A stretch of 26,285 bases of DNA from Acidaminococcus fermentans (GCA_004555735.1 SFHH01000006.1:1-26285), one strand, 5' to 3'. Shown: positions 8,045 through 15,256, counted from the first letter of the stretch. Notes: generated from the letters alone by a model not told the origin. Program-made: numbers and translations.

Positions 8045-8869
8045 ATGTTCCATCTGTTGACCATTGCCGGATCGGATTCTTCCGGGGGCGCCGGCATCCA
8101 GGCAGACCTGAAGACATTTGCTGCCCATGGCTGCTACGGAATGAGCGTGATCACTGCCGTGACGGCCCAGAACACCACTGGGGTGACAGCCATCCAGAAC
8201 ATCGATCCGGAGGTAGTGGAAGCCCAGATCGATGCCGTGTTCCAAGATATCCGGGTGGACGGCGTCAAGGTGGGGATGGTTTCCAATTCCGCCCTGATCC
8301 GGGCCATTGCCAAAAAAATGCAGCAGTATGCGCCGCCTGTGCTGGTGGTGGATCCGGTGATGGTGGCCACCTCTGGCAGCTATCTGCTGGAAAGAGAAGC
8401 CCGGAAGGATCTCCAGGAAAAACTGCTGCCGCTGGCCACCCTGATCACCCCCAACATGCAGGAAGGAGAGGTTCTGTCAGGCCTGTCCATCCGCAGTCAG
8501 GGAGATATGGAAAAAGCGGCGGCAGTGATCTGCCAGAAAGGGGCCAGGGCCGTACTCCTGAAGGGAGGACACCTGGCAGAAACGGCTGACGATTATCTGC
8601 TGTATCCTGGAGAAGGAAAATGGCTCCAGGGCAAATGGTTCCCTGGCCAGCGGTTCGCCAATCCCAATACCCACGGCACCGGCTGCAGCCTGTCCTCCGC
8701 CCTGGCTTCTGAAATGGCTGCCGGAGCCTCTCTGCCGGAAGCGGTGGAAAAAGCCAAAGCCTATGTGGCCCTGGGCATCCAGCACGGACTGGCGGTGGGC
8801 CATGGCCATGGGCCCATCCATCATTTCGTGGATCTGTACCGGAAAGCCGGATGGGAGGAAGGCAAATGA
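8045..8869 (+). CDS. thiD: Hydroxymethylpyrimidine / phosphomethylpyrimidine kinase
   Basis: ThiD phosphorylates 4-amino-5-hydroxymethyl-2-methylpyrimidine and its monophosphate to the diphosphate used by thiamine phosphate synthase. The 274-residue ribokinase-fold protein shows the substrate-binding start TIAGSDSSGGAG (6-17), VDPVMVATSG (102-111), ITPNMQE (134-140) and the anion-hole/catalytic motif NTHGTGCS with Cys214. Length and motifs are typical. It starts at an ATG behind AGAAGGAG and overlaps thiE by four bases (ATGA), so the two are translationally coupled. No TPP-riboswitch sequence was seen upstream. Confidence 0.95.
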   Translation: MFHLLTIAGSDSSGGAGIQADLKTFAAHGCYGMSVITAVTAQNTTGVTAIQNIDPEVVEAQIDAVFQDIRVDGVKVGMVSNSALIRAIAKKMQQYAPPVLVVDPVMVATSGSYLLEREARKDLQEKLLPLATLITPNMQEGEVLSGLSIRSQGDMEKAAAVICQKGARAVLLKGGHLAETADDYLLYPGEGKWLQGKWFPGQRFANPNTHGTGCSLSSALASEMAAGASLPEAVEKAKAYVALGIQHGLAVGHGHGPIHHFVDLYRKAGWEEGK

Positions 8870-9498
8870 AAAAATTCGATCTGAGCCTGTACCTGGTGAC
8901 GGATCGGCACTGTCTCCGGGGACGGGATTTCTATGAAGCGGTGGAGGAAGCCCTCCGGGCCGGTGTGACCCTGCTCCAGCTCCGGGAAAAAGACATGGGG
9001 CTGGAAGAGCTGGTGGCAGAAGGCCGGAAGGTCCAGGCCCTTTGCCGGAAGTACCAGGTGCCCTTCCTGGTGGATGACAATGTGGAGGCCGTCCGGATCC
9101 TGGGAGCGGATGGAGTCCATCTGGGACAGGAAGACGAGGCCATCGAAAAAGCCCGTTCCGTATTGGGTCCGGACGCTATCATCGGCATCTCCGCCCACAA
9201 TCTGGAAGAAGCCCGGAAAGCCCAAGCAAGCGGTGCCGATTATCTGGGGGTAGGAGCTCTCTATCCCACGGGAAGCAAGAAGGATGCATCCCTGCTGCCG
9301 TCTGGGATGCTGACGAAAATCGTCCAGGCCGTGCAGATCCCTGTGGTGGGCATCGGTGGTATCCAGGAAGCTCAGATCGACCAGGTGCTGGACCAAGGAG
9401 CGGCTGGCTGTGCCATGATCAGCGCCATCCTGGGAGCCGATGATATTACGGCCACTGTGGAACGGATGAAGGCTCGGATCCGGGCCCGGGAGAAATAA
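8866..9498 (+). CDS. thiE: Thiamine phosphate synthase
   Basis: ThiE joins hydroxymethylpyrimidine diphosphate and thiazole phosphate to give thiamine monophosphate. The 210-residue TIM-barrel product contains LYLVTDRH (8-15), LLQLREKD (36-43), VDDN (69-72), DGVHLGQED (82-90), the phosphate loop GVGALYPTGSKKD (128-140) and VGIGGI. The start is set at the ATG overlapping the thiD stop, because the GGAGG site at about 8853 fits it and the family begins this way; an in-frame start five codons earlier lacks a proper site. ThiM/ThiG were not seen nearby, so the pair may serve salvage or work with genes elsewhere. Confidence 0.95.
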   Translation: MKKFDLSLYLVTDRHCLRGRDFYEAVEEALRAGVTLLQLREKDMGLEELVAEGRKVQALCRKYQVPFLVDDNVEAVRILGADGVHLGQEDEAIEKARSVLGPDAIIGISAHNLEEARKAQASGADYLGVGALYPTGSKKDASLLPSGMLTKIVQAVQIPVVGIGGIQEAQIDQVLDQGAAGCAMISAILGADDITATVERMKARIRAREK

Positions 9499-9510
9499 CA
9501 GGAGGCAGCT

Positions 9511-9912
9511 ATGGCAAGCGACCTGAAAACAGAAAAGCTGGGGAAAAAACTCCTTTCCCGGTTCACCCGGCAGATCACGGACCAGGTCTTCCTGTTTCTC
9601 CAGGAAGATCCGGAATTGTACCAGGAGTATCAGGAACGGGTACGGGAGAGCACGGCCAATGGGGTCAATTCTGTCTTAGGCCGGATGGTCACGGAAGCCT
9701 ACGACTTGGTGAACCTGAATAAGGAGAAGCATCCTCGGTCTCCGCTGCTGAAGAAATATACCCGCCATGCTGTCCGGTGGGAAAAAGACGATCTGGAAGT
9801 CCAGAAAAAAGTCTTATATGGGGATCGGAACCTGTTCTCTTCCCAGCCCAAATCCGCCGAGGAAAAGAGGAACCCCAAAAAGAAAGGGCCGGACCAGGAA
9901 AGCCTGTTCTGA
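9511..9912 (+). CDS. Unknown 133-residue protein with a C-terminal QESLF clamp-like motif
   Basis: I do not recognise this family. The gene begins 12 bp after thiE with a good AGGAGG site and ends at a clear terminator, so it looks real and cotranscribed with thiDE. The first 90 residues look mostly helical and charged (LGKKLLSRFTRQITDQVF, LVNLNKEKHPRSP). After residue 105 comes a basic, low-complexity linker (EEKRNPKKKGPDQ). The final five residues are QESLF, which match the QxxLF core of bacterial sliding-clamp-binding peptides. An exposed C-terminal position after a flexible linker is typical of such peptides, but this is inference. Confidence 0.75.
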   Translation: MASDLKTEKLGKKLLSRFTRQITDQVFLFLQEDPELYQEYQERVRESTANGVNSVLGRMVTEAYDLVNLNKEKHPRSPLLKKYTRHAVRWEKDDLEVQKKVLYGDRNLFSSQPKSAEEKRNPKKKGPDQESLF

Positions 9913-9919
9913 AAAAACA

Positions 9920-9957
9920 CCCTGTCAAGGGAAAATACTTGACAGGGATTTTCCTTT
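9920..9957 (+). terminator. Intrinsic terminator ending the thiDE transcript
   Basis: A perfect 10-bp stem (9920-9929 and 9938-9947, CCCTGTCAAG/CTTGACAGGG) with an 8-nt loop is followed by a T-rich tract. Its right arm also contains the -35 box of the next promoter. Confidence 0.8.
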
Positions 9958-9967
9958 ATAGTACAAT
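9939..9967 (+). promoter_or_regulatory. Consensus sigma-A promoter for the ylxM-ffh operon
   Basis: TTGACA at 9939-9944 and TACAAT at 9962-9967 are 17 bp apart, the best match to the consensus in the window. The -35 box is embedded in the right arm of the upstream terminator. The predicted transcript start, about 9974-9976, leaves only about ten bases before the ylxM ATG. Confidence 0.85.
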
Positions 9968-9984
9968 AGCACCCGGTGATATTC

Positions 9985-10350
9985 ATGCAGGATGAAGGCT
10001 TTGCAAAACGGATCCGTTTTGGCCAGCTCTACGCCATCTACGGCGGGCTGCTCACGGAAAAGCAGCAGAAGATCATGGAAGAATATTTCTACGATGACCT
10101 GTCACTGGGGGAAATCGCGGAAAATGCCCAGACCAGCCGTCAGGCAGTCTATGATCTGCTGCGCCGGGTGGAACAAACCCTGGAAAGATACGAAAGCAAA
10201 CTCCACCTGCTGCACCAGGATCAGGAACGGCAGTTCAAGCTGCGGGGAGCCATCAAACTCCTGGAAGCCTGCCGCACCAGTGACAGTACCGATTCCCGTC
10301 TGGGGAAGGTGGAGGACATCCTGAAAAGCATCATTGACGAAAGCAGGTAG
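9985..10350 (+). CDS. ylxM: YlxM-family SRP-operon helix-turn-helix protein
   Basis: YlxM is a small sigma-70-region-4-like helix-turn-helix protein that accompanies ffh in Firmicutes and modulates the signal recognition particle. The 121-residue product has the family hallmarks LYAIYGGLLTEKQQ near the start, YYDD-like YFYDDLSLGEIAE, and SRQAVYDLLRRVE as recognition helix. I chose the ATG at 9985 because GGTGA at 9976-9980 can act as its ribosome binding site. The alternative GTG at 9976 would be essentially leaderless given the promoter position. It is followed after two bases by ffh. Confidence 0.9.
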   Translation: MQDEGFAKRIRFGQLYAIYGGLLTEKQQKIMEEYFYDDLSLGEIAENAQTSRQAVYDLLRRVEQTLERYESKLHLLHQDQERQFKLRGAIKLLEACRTSDSTDSRLGKVEDILKSIIDESR

Positions 10351-10352
10351 CT

Positions 10353-11699
10353 ATGGCTTTTGAAATCTTAACCGACAAACTGACGGCAGCCATCCAGAAG
10401 CTCCGGGGACAGAAAACGGTTTCCGAACAGGATCTGAAAGAGACCCTGCGGGAAGTACGGCTGGCCCTTCTGGAAGCCGATGTGAACTTCAAGGTCGTCA
10501 AGGAATTTACCGCCAAGATCAAGGCACGGGCTATGGGCCAGCAAGTAGACCCCAGCCTGACGCCTGGCCAATATATCGTGAAAATCGTCCACGAAGAGCT
10601 GATCGAGCTCCTGGGAGGGACCCAGAGCAAACTGAACATGGCAGTCAAGCCACCGACAGTGATCATGTTGGTGGGTCTCCAGGGTGCCGGGAAGACCACT
10701 ACAGTGGGCAAACTGGCCAACTTCCTGCGAAAAGACGGGAAAAAGCCTCTGATGGTGGCCGGTGACGTGTACCGTCCCGCAGCCATCACCCAGCTGGAAG
10801 TCATCGGCAAGCAGCTGGATATGCCGGTGTTCACCTTGGGTGACCAGGTTTCCCCGGTTGAAATCGCTCGGGAATCCCTGAAACGGGCCAATGCTCTCTT
10901 ATGCGATACCGTGCTCATCGATACCGCTGGCCGTCTCCATGTAGACGAAACCTTGATGAATGAGCTGAAAGAGATGAAAGATGCAGTCCATCCGGACGAG
11001 ATCCTGCTGGTAGTGGATGCCATGACCGGTCAGGATGCCGTGACGGTGGCTGATTCCTTTAACAAAGCCCTGGGCATCACAGGGCTGATCGTGACCAAAC
11101 TGGACGGGGACGCCCGGGGCGGTGCGGTGCTCAGCGTGAAGGCAGTGACTGACTGCCCGGTGAAATTCGTCGGTATGGGCGAAAAACTGGATGCGCTGCA
11201 GCCCTTTTATCCTGACCGTATGGCTTCCAGGATCCTGGGTATGGGGGATGTGCTCTCCCTGATCGAAAAGGCCCAGGAAGCCATCGATGCGGATTCGGCC
11301 AAAAAGATGGCGGAATCCCTGAAAAAGAATGAATTCACCCTGGATATGTTCCTGGATCAGATGAAACAGGTCAAGAAGCTAGGGTCCTTGGAATCCATTC
11401 TCAGCATGATCCCCGGCATGGGAAAATTTGCCAAGCAGCTGGAAGGGGTGGATCTGGACGGCAAGGAAGTCCGCCGGCTGGAAGCCATCATCTATTCCAT
11501 GACGCCCCAGGAACGGCAGAACCCCCGCATCATCAACGGGTCCCGGCGCAAACGCATTGCGGCCGGCTGCGGTCAGCGGGTGCAGGATGTGAACCGGCTG
11601 CTGAAGCAGTTCGAAGAGAGCAAAAAGCTCATGAAGACCATGCAGGGCATGAACAAGTATGCACGGAAGGGCAGATTCAAACTGCCTTTCATGCAATAA
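10353..11699 (+). CDS. ffh: Signal recognition particle protein Ffh
   Basis: Ffh is the GTPase subunit of the signal recognition particle. It binds SRP RNA and signal peptides and delivers ribosomes to FtsY at the membrane. The 448-residue product shows the N domain with LREVRLALLEADVN (32-45), P-loop GLQGAGKT (108-115), DTAGR (190-194), TKLDGDARGG (248-257) and a methionine-rich M domain from about 320 containing the RNA-binding stretch NGSRRKRIAAGCG. It starts two bases after ylxM with a modest AGGT site inside ylxM, implying coupling. No terminator separates it from rpsP. Confidence 0.98.
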   Translation: MAFEILTDKLTAAIQKLRGQKTVSEQDLKETLREVRLALLEADVNFKVVKEFTAKIKARAMGQQVDPSLTPGQYIVKIVHEELIELLGGTQSKLNMAVKPPTVIMLVGLQGAGKTTTVGKLANFLRKDGKKPLMVAGDVYRPAAITQLEVIGKQLDMPVFTLGDQVSPVEIARESLKRANALLCDTVLIDTAGRLHVDETLMNELKEMKDAVHPDEILLVVDAMTGQDAVTVADSFNKALGITGLIVTKLDGDARGGAVLSVKAVTDCPVKFVGMGEKLDALQPFYPDRMASRILGMGDVLSLIEKAQEAIDADSAKKMAESLKKNEFTLDMFLDQMKQVKKLGSLESILSMIPGMGKFAKQLEGVDLDGKEVRRLEAIIYSMTPQERQNPRIINGSRRKRIAAGCGQRVQDVNRLLKQFEESKKLMKTMQGMNKYARKGRFKLPFMQ

Positions 11700-11726
11700 A
11701 AACAATCTGGTAAGGAGGTGAATGTT

Positions 11727-11999
11727 GTGGCAGTTAAAATCCGTCTGAAACGTATGGGTGCCAAAAAGAGCCCTTTCTACCGTATCGTGGTCGCTGATGA
11801 ACGCGCTCCCCGTGACGGCCGTTTCATCGAAACCGTAGGGACCTACGATTCTACCGTTGATCCCGCCGTGGTTACCATCGATGAAGAAAAAGCTCTGTCC
11901 TGGATGAAGAAGGGAGCACAGCCGACTGATACGGTCCGCTCCATGTTCAGCAAACAGGGTCTGATGGCGAAACTGGCTGGCGAAAAGGCAGCAAAATAA
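11727..11999 (+). CDS. rpsP: 30S ribosomal protein S16
   Basis: S16 is an assembly protein of the small subunit. The 90-residue product is typical, starting with VAVKIRLKRMGAKKSPFYR and continuing RAPRDGRFIETVGTYD. The GTG at 11727 is chosen because AAGGAGGTG (11712-11720) is spaced six bases before it and the family begins MAVKIRL. An upstream in-frame GTG at 11718 overlaps the binding site. It lies 27 bp after ffh and 11 bp before khpA in the same operon. Confidence 0.97.
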   Translation: MAVKIRLKRMGAKKSPFYRIVVADERAPRDGRFIETVGTYDSTVDPAVVTIDEEKALSWMKKGAQPTDTVRSMFSKQGLMAKLAGEKAAK

Positions 12000-12010
12000 G
12001 GAGGATGACT

Positions 12011-12238
12011 ATGAAAGAGATAGTTGAAGTGATTGCTAAGGCTATCGTGAATAATCCCTCCGAGGTCCAGGTGGAGGAGGAAAGGACCGGATCTTCCGTG
12101 ATCCTGAAACTCCACGTGGCGCCTGAAGATATGGGTAAAGTGATCGGCAAGCAAGGCCGCATTGCCAAGGCCATCCGTCTGGTGATGAAAGCAGCTGCTA
12201 CCCGCGAAAACGTAAAAGTCATCGTAGATATCGATTAA
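12011..12238 (+). CDS. khpA: KH-domain RNA-binding protein KhpA (YlqC)
   Basis: KhpA is a small KH-domain protein that, in other Firmicutes, pairs with KhpB/Jag and binds RNA. The 75-residue product is a single KH domain with the diagnostic GKVIGKQGRIAKAIR loop (about 43-57). The start is placed at the second ATG, because AAGGAGG (11998-12004) abuts the first in-frame ATG at 12005 and is correctly spaced six bases from 12011. Its place between rpsP and ylqD/rimM is the usual one. Confidence 0.94.
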   Translation: MKEIVEVIAKAIVNNPSEVQVEEERTGSSVILKLHVAPEDMGKVIGKQGRIAKAIRLVMKAAATRENVKVIVDID

Positions 12239-12249
12239 AGGTGGTTACC

Positions 12250-12657
12250 ATGGATAAAATGATCGTTCGGGTACCTGTAGTCATCAAGGCCAAGGTTACG
12301 GAAGACTTGAAAGCCAAGATCATTGCAGATATGAAACGTCAGGTCCAGGCTGCTGAATTGGATTTCGAACAGTTCCAGTTCAATGCCAAGCGGGCTCTGA
12401 ATGAGCAAGCTGGTGCAGGTCCTGAAGCGGCTCGGGCTCTCCAGGAGCAGATCGAGTACGAAAAAGCCCAGCGCGGCCATGCTCTCCAGGAGTTGAAAGA
12501 TAAGCTGGAACGGGCAGAGAACCTGGAAATTGGCAGTGAAGTCGGTCATGGTACACTGGAACGTTCCGTAGAGATTACGGTCGGCAGCGACCTGGAAGCC
12601 CTGATGGGGGCGGAAATCGTCGTGGAAGACGGCAAAGTCGTCGGATTCAGAGCGTAA
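12250..12657 (+). CDS. ylqD: YlqD-family protein
   Basis: This is a 135-residue protein of the YlqD family, conserved between khpA and rimM in Firmicutes but without an established function. It starts with a short beta segment (MIVRVPVVIKAKV), continues with a long charged helix that is probably coiled coil (about 25-90, with QEQIEYEKAQ and LQELKDKLERAEN), and ends in a small beta domain (VEITVGSDLEAL, IVVEDGKVVGFRA). The ATG at 12250 is preferred over an in-frame GTG at 12241, which lies within the AAAGGTGG binding site. The gene begins 11 bp after khpA. Confidence 0.85.
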   Translation: MDKMIVRVPVVIKAKVTEDLKAKIIADMKRQVQAAELDFEQFQFNAKRALNEQAGAGPEAARALQEQIEYEKAQRGHALQELKDKLERAENLEIGSEVGHGTLERSVEITVGSDLEALMGAEIVVEDGKVVGFRA

Positions 12658-12661
12658 GCCT

Positions 12662-13156
12662 ATGGAACAGCATATCGTGATTGGCAAAATTGTCGCCCCG
12701 CATGGCGTGCGAGGCGAATTTCGCATTATGCCGCAGACGGACCATCCGGAGCGGTACGCCAAAATGAAGAAAATCACCCTGGATAATGGGCGGGAATTCA
12801 CGGTGGTCAGCCTTCGCCAGCATAAGAATGTGTATCTGATGAAGGTGGAAGGCATCGATACCATGGACGACGCAGAGACCCTTCGGGGCCGGACCATCGT
12901 CCTGCGCCCAGAAGAACTGCCCCCTCTGCCGGAAGGGCAGTTCTACGTCCGGGATATCATCGGTTTTGCAGTCGTCACGCCGGAGGGAGAGCCTGTGGGC
13001 ACCCTGAAGGATGTGATCAGTCCCGGTTCCACCGATGTGTTCGTCATCGCTCCGCCCCAGGGAGAAGAAATCCTGGTGGCGGCCATTGGGGAAAACATCC
13101 GGAAAATCGACTGGGAAACGAAGCAGATCGTAGTTGTGCTGCCGGAGTGGATCTGA
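12662..13156 (+). CDS. rimM: Ribosome maturation factor RimM
   Basis: RimM helps mature the head of the 30S subunit and binds S19. The 164-residue product has the two expected parts: an N-terminal barrel with VIGKIVAPHGVRGEFRI (6-22), and a PRC-barrel domain from about residue 95 with EGQFYVRDIIGFAV and the C-terminal ENIRKIDWETKQIVV. Its start lies four bases after the ylqD stop without a strong binding site, so translation is probably coupled. trmD begins one base after its stop codon. Confidence 0.96.
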   Translation: MEQHIVIGKIVAPHGVRGEFRIMPQTDHPERYAKMKKITLDNGREFTVVSLRQHKNVYLMKVEGIDTMDDAETLRGRTIVLRPEELPPLPEGQFYVRDIIGFAVVTPEGEPVGTLKDVISPGSTDVFVIAPPQGEEILVAAIGENIRKIDWETKQIVVVLPEWI

Positions 13157-13157
13157 T

Positions 13158-13928
13158 ATGAAATTCGTCTTTATCACCCTCTTTCCGGAAATGATCAAGA
13201 GCACCAGTACCTGGAGCATCCTGGGCCGGGCAGCCAAGGAAGGCCTCCTTACCGTGGAGTGCGTGGATCCTCGGGACTATGCCACGGACCGGCACCGGAG
13301 CGTGGATGATACCACCTGCGGCGGCGGAGCCGGTATGGTCCTGAAGCCCCAGACCTATCTGGCTGCTTTGGATCGGGCCCGGGAACTGGCCCCTGGCGCC
13401 TTGGTAGCTGCCCTGACACCGGTAGGGGAATCCCTCCGCCAGGAGAGAGTCTGCCAACTGGCTCGGAGCGGCCGGGACTTGATCCTGCTCTGCGGCCATT
13501 ATGAAGGGTTCGATGAACGGATCTTGGAAGAGGCGGATCTCCGGCTTTCCATCGGAGATTTTGTCCTTACGGGAGGGGAACTGCCGGCCCTGTGCCTCAT
13601 GGATGCCGTGGCTCGGTTCATCCCCGGTGTATTGGGCAAGCAGGTAAGCGCAGAAGAGGATTCTTTCCATGACAGCCTGCTGGAATACCCCCAATATACC
13701 CGTCCGGTGGAGTATCAGGGCAAAACCGTACCAGAGATCCTGCTCTCTGGAGACCACGCAAAGATCGGCCAATGGAGACGGAAGGAAAGCCTGCGGGCCA
13801 CCTTGCGCCACCGTCCTGAGCTGCTGCGGTCCATGCAGTGGCAGAAGGGGGACGGGAAACTGTTCCTGGCTGTGGAAGAAGAAGAAAAAGAGAAGTCCCG
13901 GGCAGAAGGGAAAAGCCAGGAATCCTGA
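13158..13928 (+). CDS. trmD: tRNA (guanine-N1-)-methyltransferase TrmD
   Basis: TrmD methylates G37 of tRNAs next to the anticodon using S-adenosylmethionine, preventing frameshifting. The 256-residue SPOUT enzyme begins MKFVFITLFPEM and contains the trefoil-knot motifs LCGHYEGFDERI and IGDFVLTGGELPA. The family motif usually written DDxPYGGGxGM reads DDTTCGGGAGM here (50-60), with Thr-Cys in place of Pro-Tyr. The start at 13158 follows GGAGTGG and restores the usual N-terminus; the longer frame overlaps rimM. The last 25 residues are a charged, poorly conserved tail. rplS follows after a separate promoter. Confidence 0.96.
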   Translation: MKFVFITLFPEMIKSTSTWSILGRAAKEGLLTVECVDPRDYATDRHRSVDDTTCGGGAGMVLKPQTYLAALDRARELAPGALVAALTPVGESLRQERVCQLARSGRDLILLCGHYEGFDERILEEADLRLSIGDFVLTGGELPALCLMDAVARFIPGVLGKQVSAEEDSFHDSLLEYPQYTRPVEYQGKTVPEILLSGDHAKIGQWRRKESLRATLRHRPELLRSMQWQKGDGKLFLAVEEEEKEKSRAEGKSQES

Positions 13929-13936
13929 CTTTTTGG

Positions 13937-13966
13937 TTGCACCGGGAGCCGGCTGTATGGTATAAT
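13937..13966 (+). promoter_or_regulatory. Extended -10 promoter for rplS
   Basis: TTGCAC (13937-13942) and a perfect TATAAT (13961-13966) are 18 bp apart. The -10 box is preceded by TGG, giving an extended -10 element. The promoter sits just behind the trmD stop, so L19 can be made independently of the upstream operon. Confidence 0.8.
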
Positions 13967-13973
13967 ACAGCGT

Positions 13974-14047
13974 ATGCATTAACGGGCGGTCCGCTGTTAG
14001 CACGTGGCTAGACATGAACGTCTTGGATTCTGAGGAGGAAATTATAA
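13974..14047 (+). promoter_or_regulatory. Structured 5' leader of rplS, possible L19 autoregulatory leader
   Basis: About 75 transcribed bases precede rplS. Two small stems overlap and exclude each other: TTAGC/GCTAG (13997-14001 with 14007-14011) and AGAC/GTCT (14010-14013 with 14020-14023). The strong GAGGAGG site follows at about 14032. Ribosomal-protein leaders upstream of rplS are known in Firmicutes, but I cannot match this one to a known consensus from memory. Confidence 0.35.
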
Positions 14048-14389
14048 ATGAACGTTATTGAAGCAATTGAAAAGGAACAGCTGCGTTCCGACATTCCTGA
14101 ATTCCGTCCTGGCGATACCCTGAAAGTCTATGTGAAGGTCGTCGAAGGGACCCGTGAACGGGTTCAGCTGTTTGAAGGCGTTTGCATTGCCCGGAGCGGT
14201 GCTGGTGCCCGGGAAATGTTCACCGTCCGCCGCATTGCTTCCGGTGTGGGCGTAGAAAGAATGTTCCCTGTCCATTCCCCGCGTCTGGAAAAGATCGTTG
14301 TATCCCACAGAGGTGTGGTACGCAGAGCGAAACTGTACTATCTGCGTAAACTGACCGGTAAAGCCGCTCGTATCAGAGAACGTCGGTAA
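14048..14389 (+). CDS. rplS: 50S ribosomal protein L19
   Basis: L19 lies at the interface of the 30S and 50S subunits. The 113-residue product has the usual length and motifs: FRPGDTLKVYVKVVEG (19-34), RVQLFEGVCIARSG and the C-terminal RRAKLYYLRKLTGKAARI. It starts behind GAGGAGG with its own promoter and leader and ends at a strong terminator, so it can be a single-gene transcript. It is in the family's normal position after trmD. Confidence 0.98.
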   Translation: MNVIEAIEKEQLRSDIPEFRPGDTLKVYVKVVEGTRERVQLFEGVCIARSGAGAREMFTVRRIASGVGVERMFPVHSPRLEKIVVSHRGVVRRAKLYYLRKLTGKAARIRERR

Positions 14390-14400
14390 TCGGATCAATG

Positions 14401-14429
14401 AGGCAGTTGCTCCGGCAACTGCCTTTTTT
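14401..14429 (+). terminator. Intrinsic terminator after rplS
   Basis: A 9-bp perfect stem (14402-14410 GGCAGTTGC, 14415-14423 GCAACTGCC) with a TCCG loop is followed by six T residues. Some read-through must be assumed for lepB, which begins 18 bp later without a recognisable promoter. Confidence 0.9.
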
Positions 14430-14446
14430 ATTGCAAAGGAGAAGTC

Positions 14447-14986
14447 ATGAACGAAGAAAAGAAATCCGGCTCCTGGCAGGATACGGTCAGTGACTGGCTG
14501 ATCTCCATCATCGTGGCGGTGGTGCTGGCCTTTGGGATCCGTACTTTCCTGGTGGAACCCTATATGGTATCCGGTCCTTCCATGATGAATACCCTGCAGG
14601 ATCGGGAACGGCTGCTGGTGAACAAACTGGTCTACTATACCCGCCAGCCTAAACGGGGAGAGATCATCGTCTTCAAGTATCCCAGCGATACCCGCCGGGA
14701 TTTCATCAAACGGGTCATTGCCGTGGGCGGGGATACCATCGAGATCCGGGACGGAAAGACCTATGTGAATGGGAAAGCCTTGGATGAAAGCTATATCCGG
14801 GAACCCTTCCATACCAACCTGCCTAAGACTACAGTCCCTGCCGGCCATATCTTTGTCATGGGGGACAACCGGAACAATTCGGAAGACAGCCGGTTCCGGG
14901 ATGTGGGCTTCGTGGACTTGAGCCTGGTGAAAGGGAAAGCCAGTGTCATCTTCTGGCCCCTGGGGCAAGTGAGGATGCTGCCGTGA
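14447..14986 (+). CDS. lepB: Signal peptidase I
   Basis: Signal peptidase I cleaves signal peptides from exported proteins on the outer face of the membrane. The 179-residue product is a short, single-anchor form like Gram-positive SipS: one transmembrane segment (about 17-35, LISIIVAVVLAFGI), then the catalytic Ser45 in SGPSM, Lys88 in RRDFIKRVIAVGGD and the family box GDNRNNSEDSR (139-149). The start follows AAAGGAGA. The position between rplS and rbgA is standard for the region. Confidence 0.97.
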   Translation: MNEEKKSGSWQDTVSDWLISIIVAVVLAFGIRTFLVEPYMVSGPSMMNTLQDRERLLVNKLVYYTRQPKRGEIIVFKYPSDTRRDFIKRVIAVGGDTIEIRDGKTYVNGKALDESYIREPFHTNLPKTTVPAGHIFVMGDNRNNSEDSRFRDVGFVDLSLVKGKASVIFWPLGQVRMLP

Positions 14987-14991
14987 TAAAA

Positions 14992-15032
14992 GGGGTGTTG
15001 CACGTGTGTGATTTTCACACGTGCAACACCCC
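14992..15032. terminator. Long perfect hairpin behind lepB
   Basis: A 17-bp uninterrupted stem (14992-15008 and 15016-15032) with a 7-nt loop begins six bases after the lepB stop. It lacks a T run on the right, but A residues on its left give a U-tract for a minus-strand transcript. It would block leftward transcription better than rightward, or act as an RNA 3' end stabiliser for lepB. Confidence 0.5.
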
Positions 15033-15053
15033 CGGTCTCATAAGCCGCATAGC

Positions 15054-15077
15054 GGCTCGGTCTCGAGTCTCGAGCCG
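15054..15077. repeat. Degenerate 7-bp tandem array (CTCGAGT type)
   Basis: CTCGGT, CTCGAGT and CTCGAGC follow each other. The array is itself palindromic: CGGCTCG at 15053-15059 pairs with CGAGCCG at 15071-15077. Confidence 0.5.
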
Positions 15078-15215
15078 AATGAGAAATTTGCAAGCAAATT
15101 TTTTGAATGTACAAACCCTAATCTGCTAATGATAAGATATTCGTTTCTATATCCAGTACGATACTGGTTCTACACCTTCAAAAGAACCTGGCCATGGGGA
15201 CAGGTTCTATCCAAC

Positions 15216-15250
15216 GGCTCGCGACTCACGACTCGAGACCCGAGACCTCA
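15216..15250. repeat. Degenerate 7-bp tandem array, 5 units (GACTCGA type)
   Basis: Five heptamers in register: GGCTCGC, GACTCAC, GACTCGA, GACCCGA, GACCTCA. The array faces an inverted partner at 15284-15304 across the hairpin at 15257-15278. Confidence 0.65.
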
Positions 15251-15256
15251 AAAAGA

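Noticed and set aside
15036..15084. tRNA-like branched fold
   Set aside because: Two arms and an outer stem can be drawn, but the segment is too short, lacks T-loop and anticodon-arm features and is palindromic because of the heptamer repeats.
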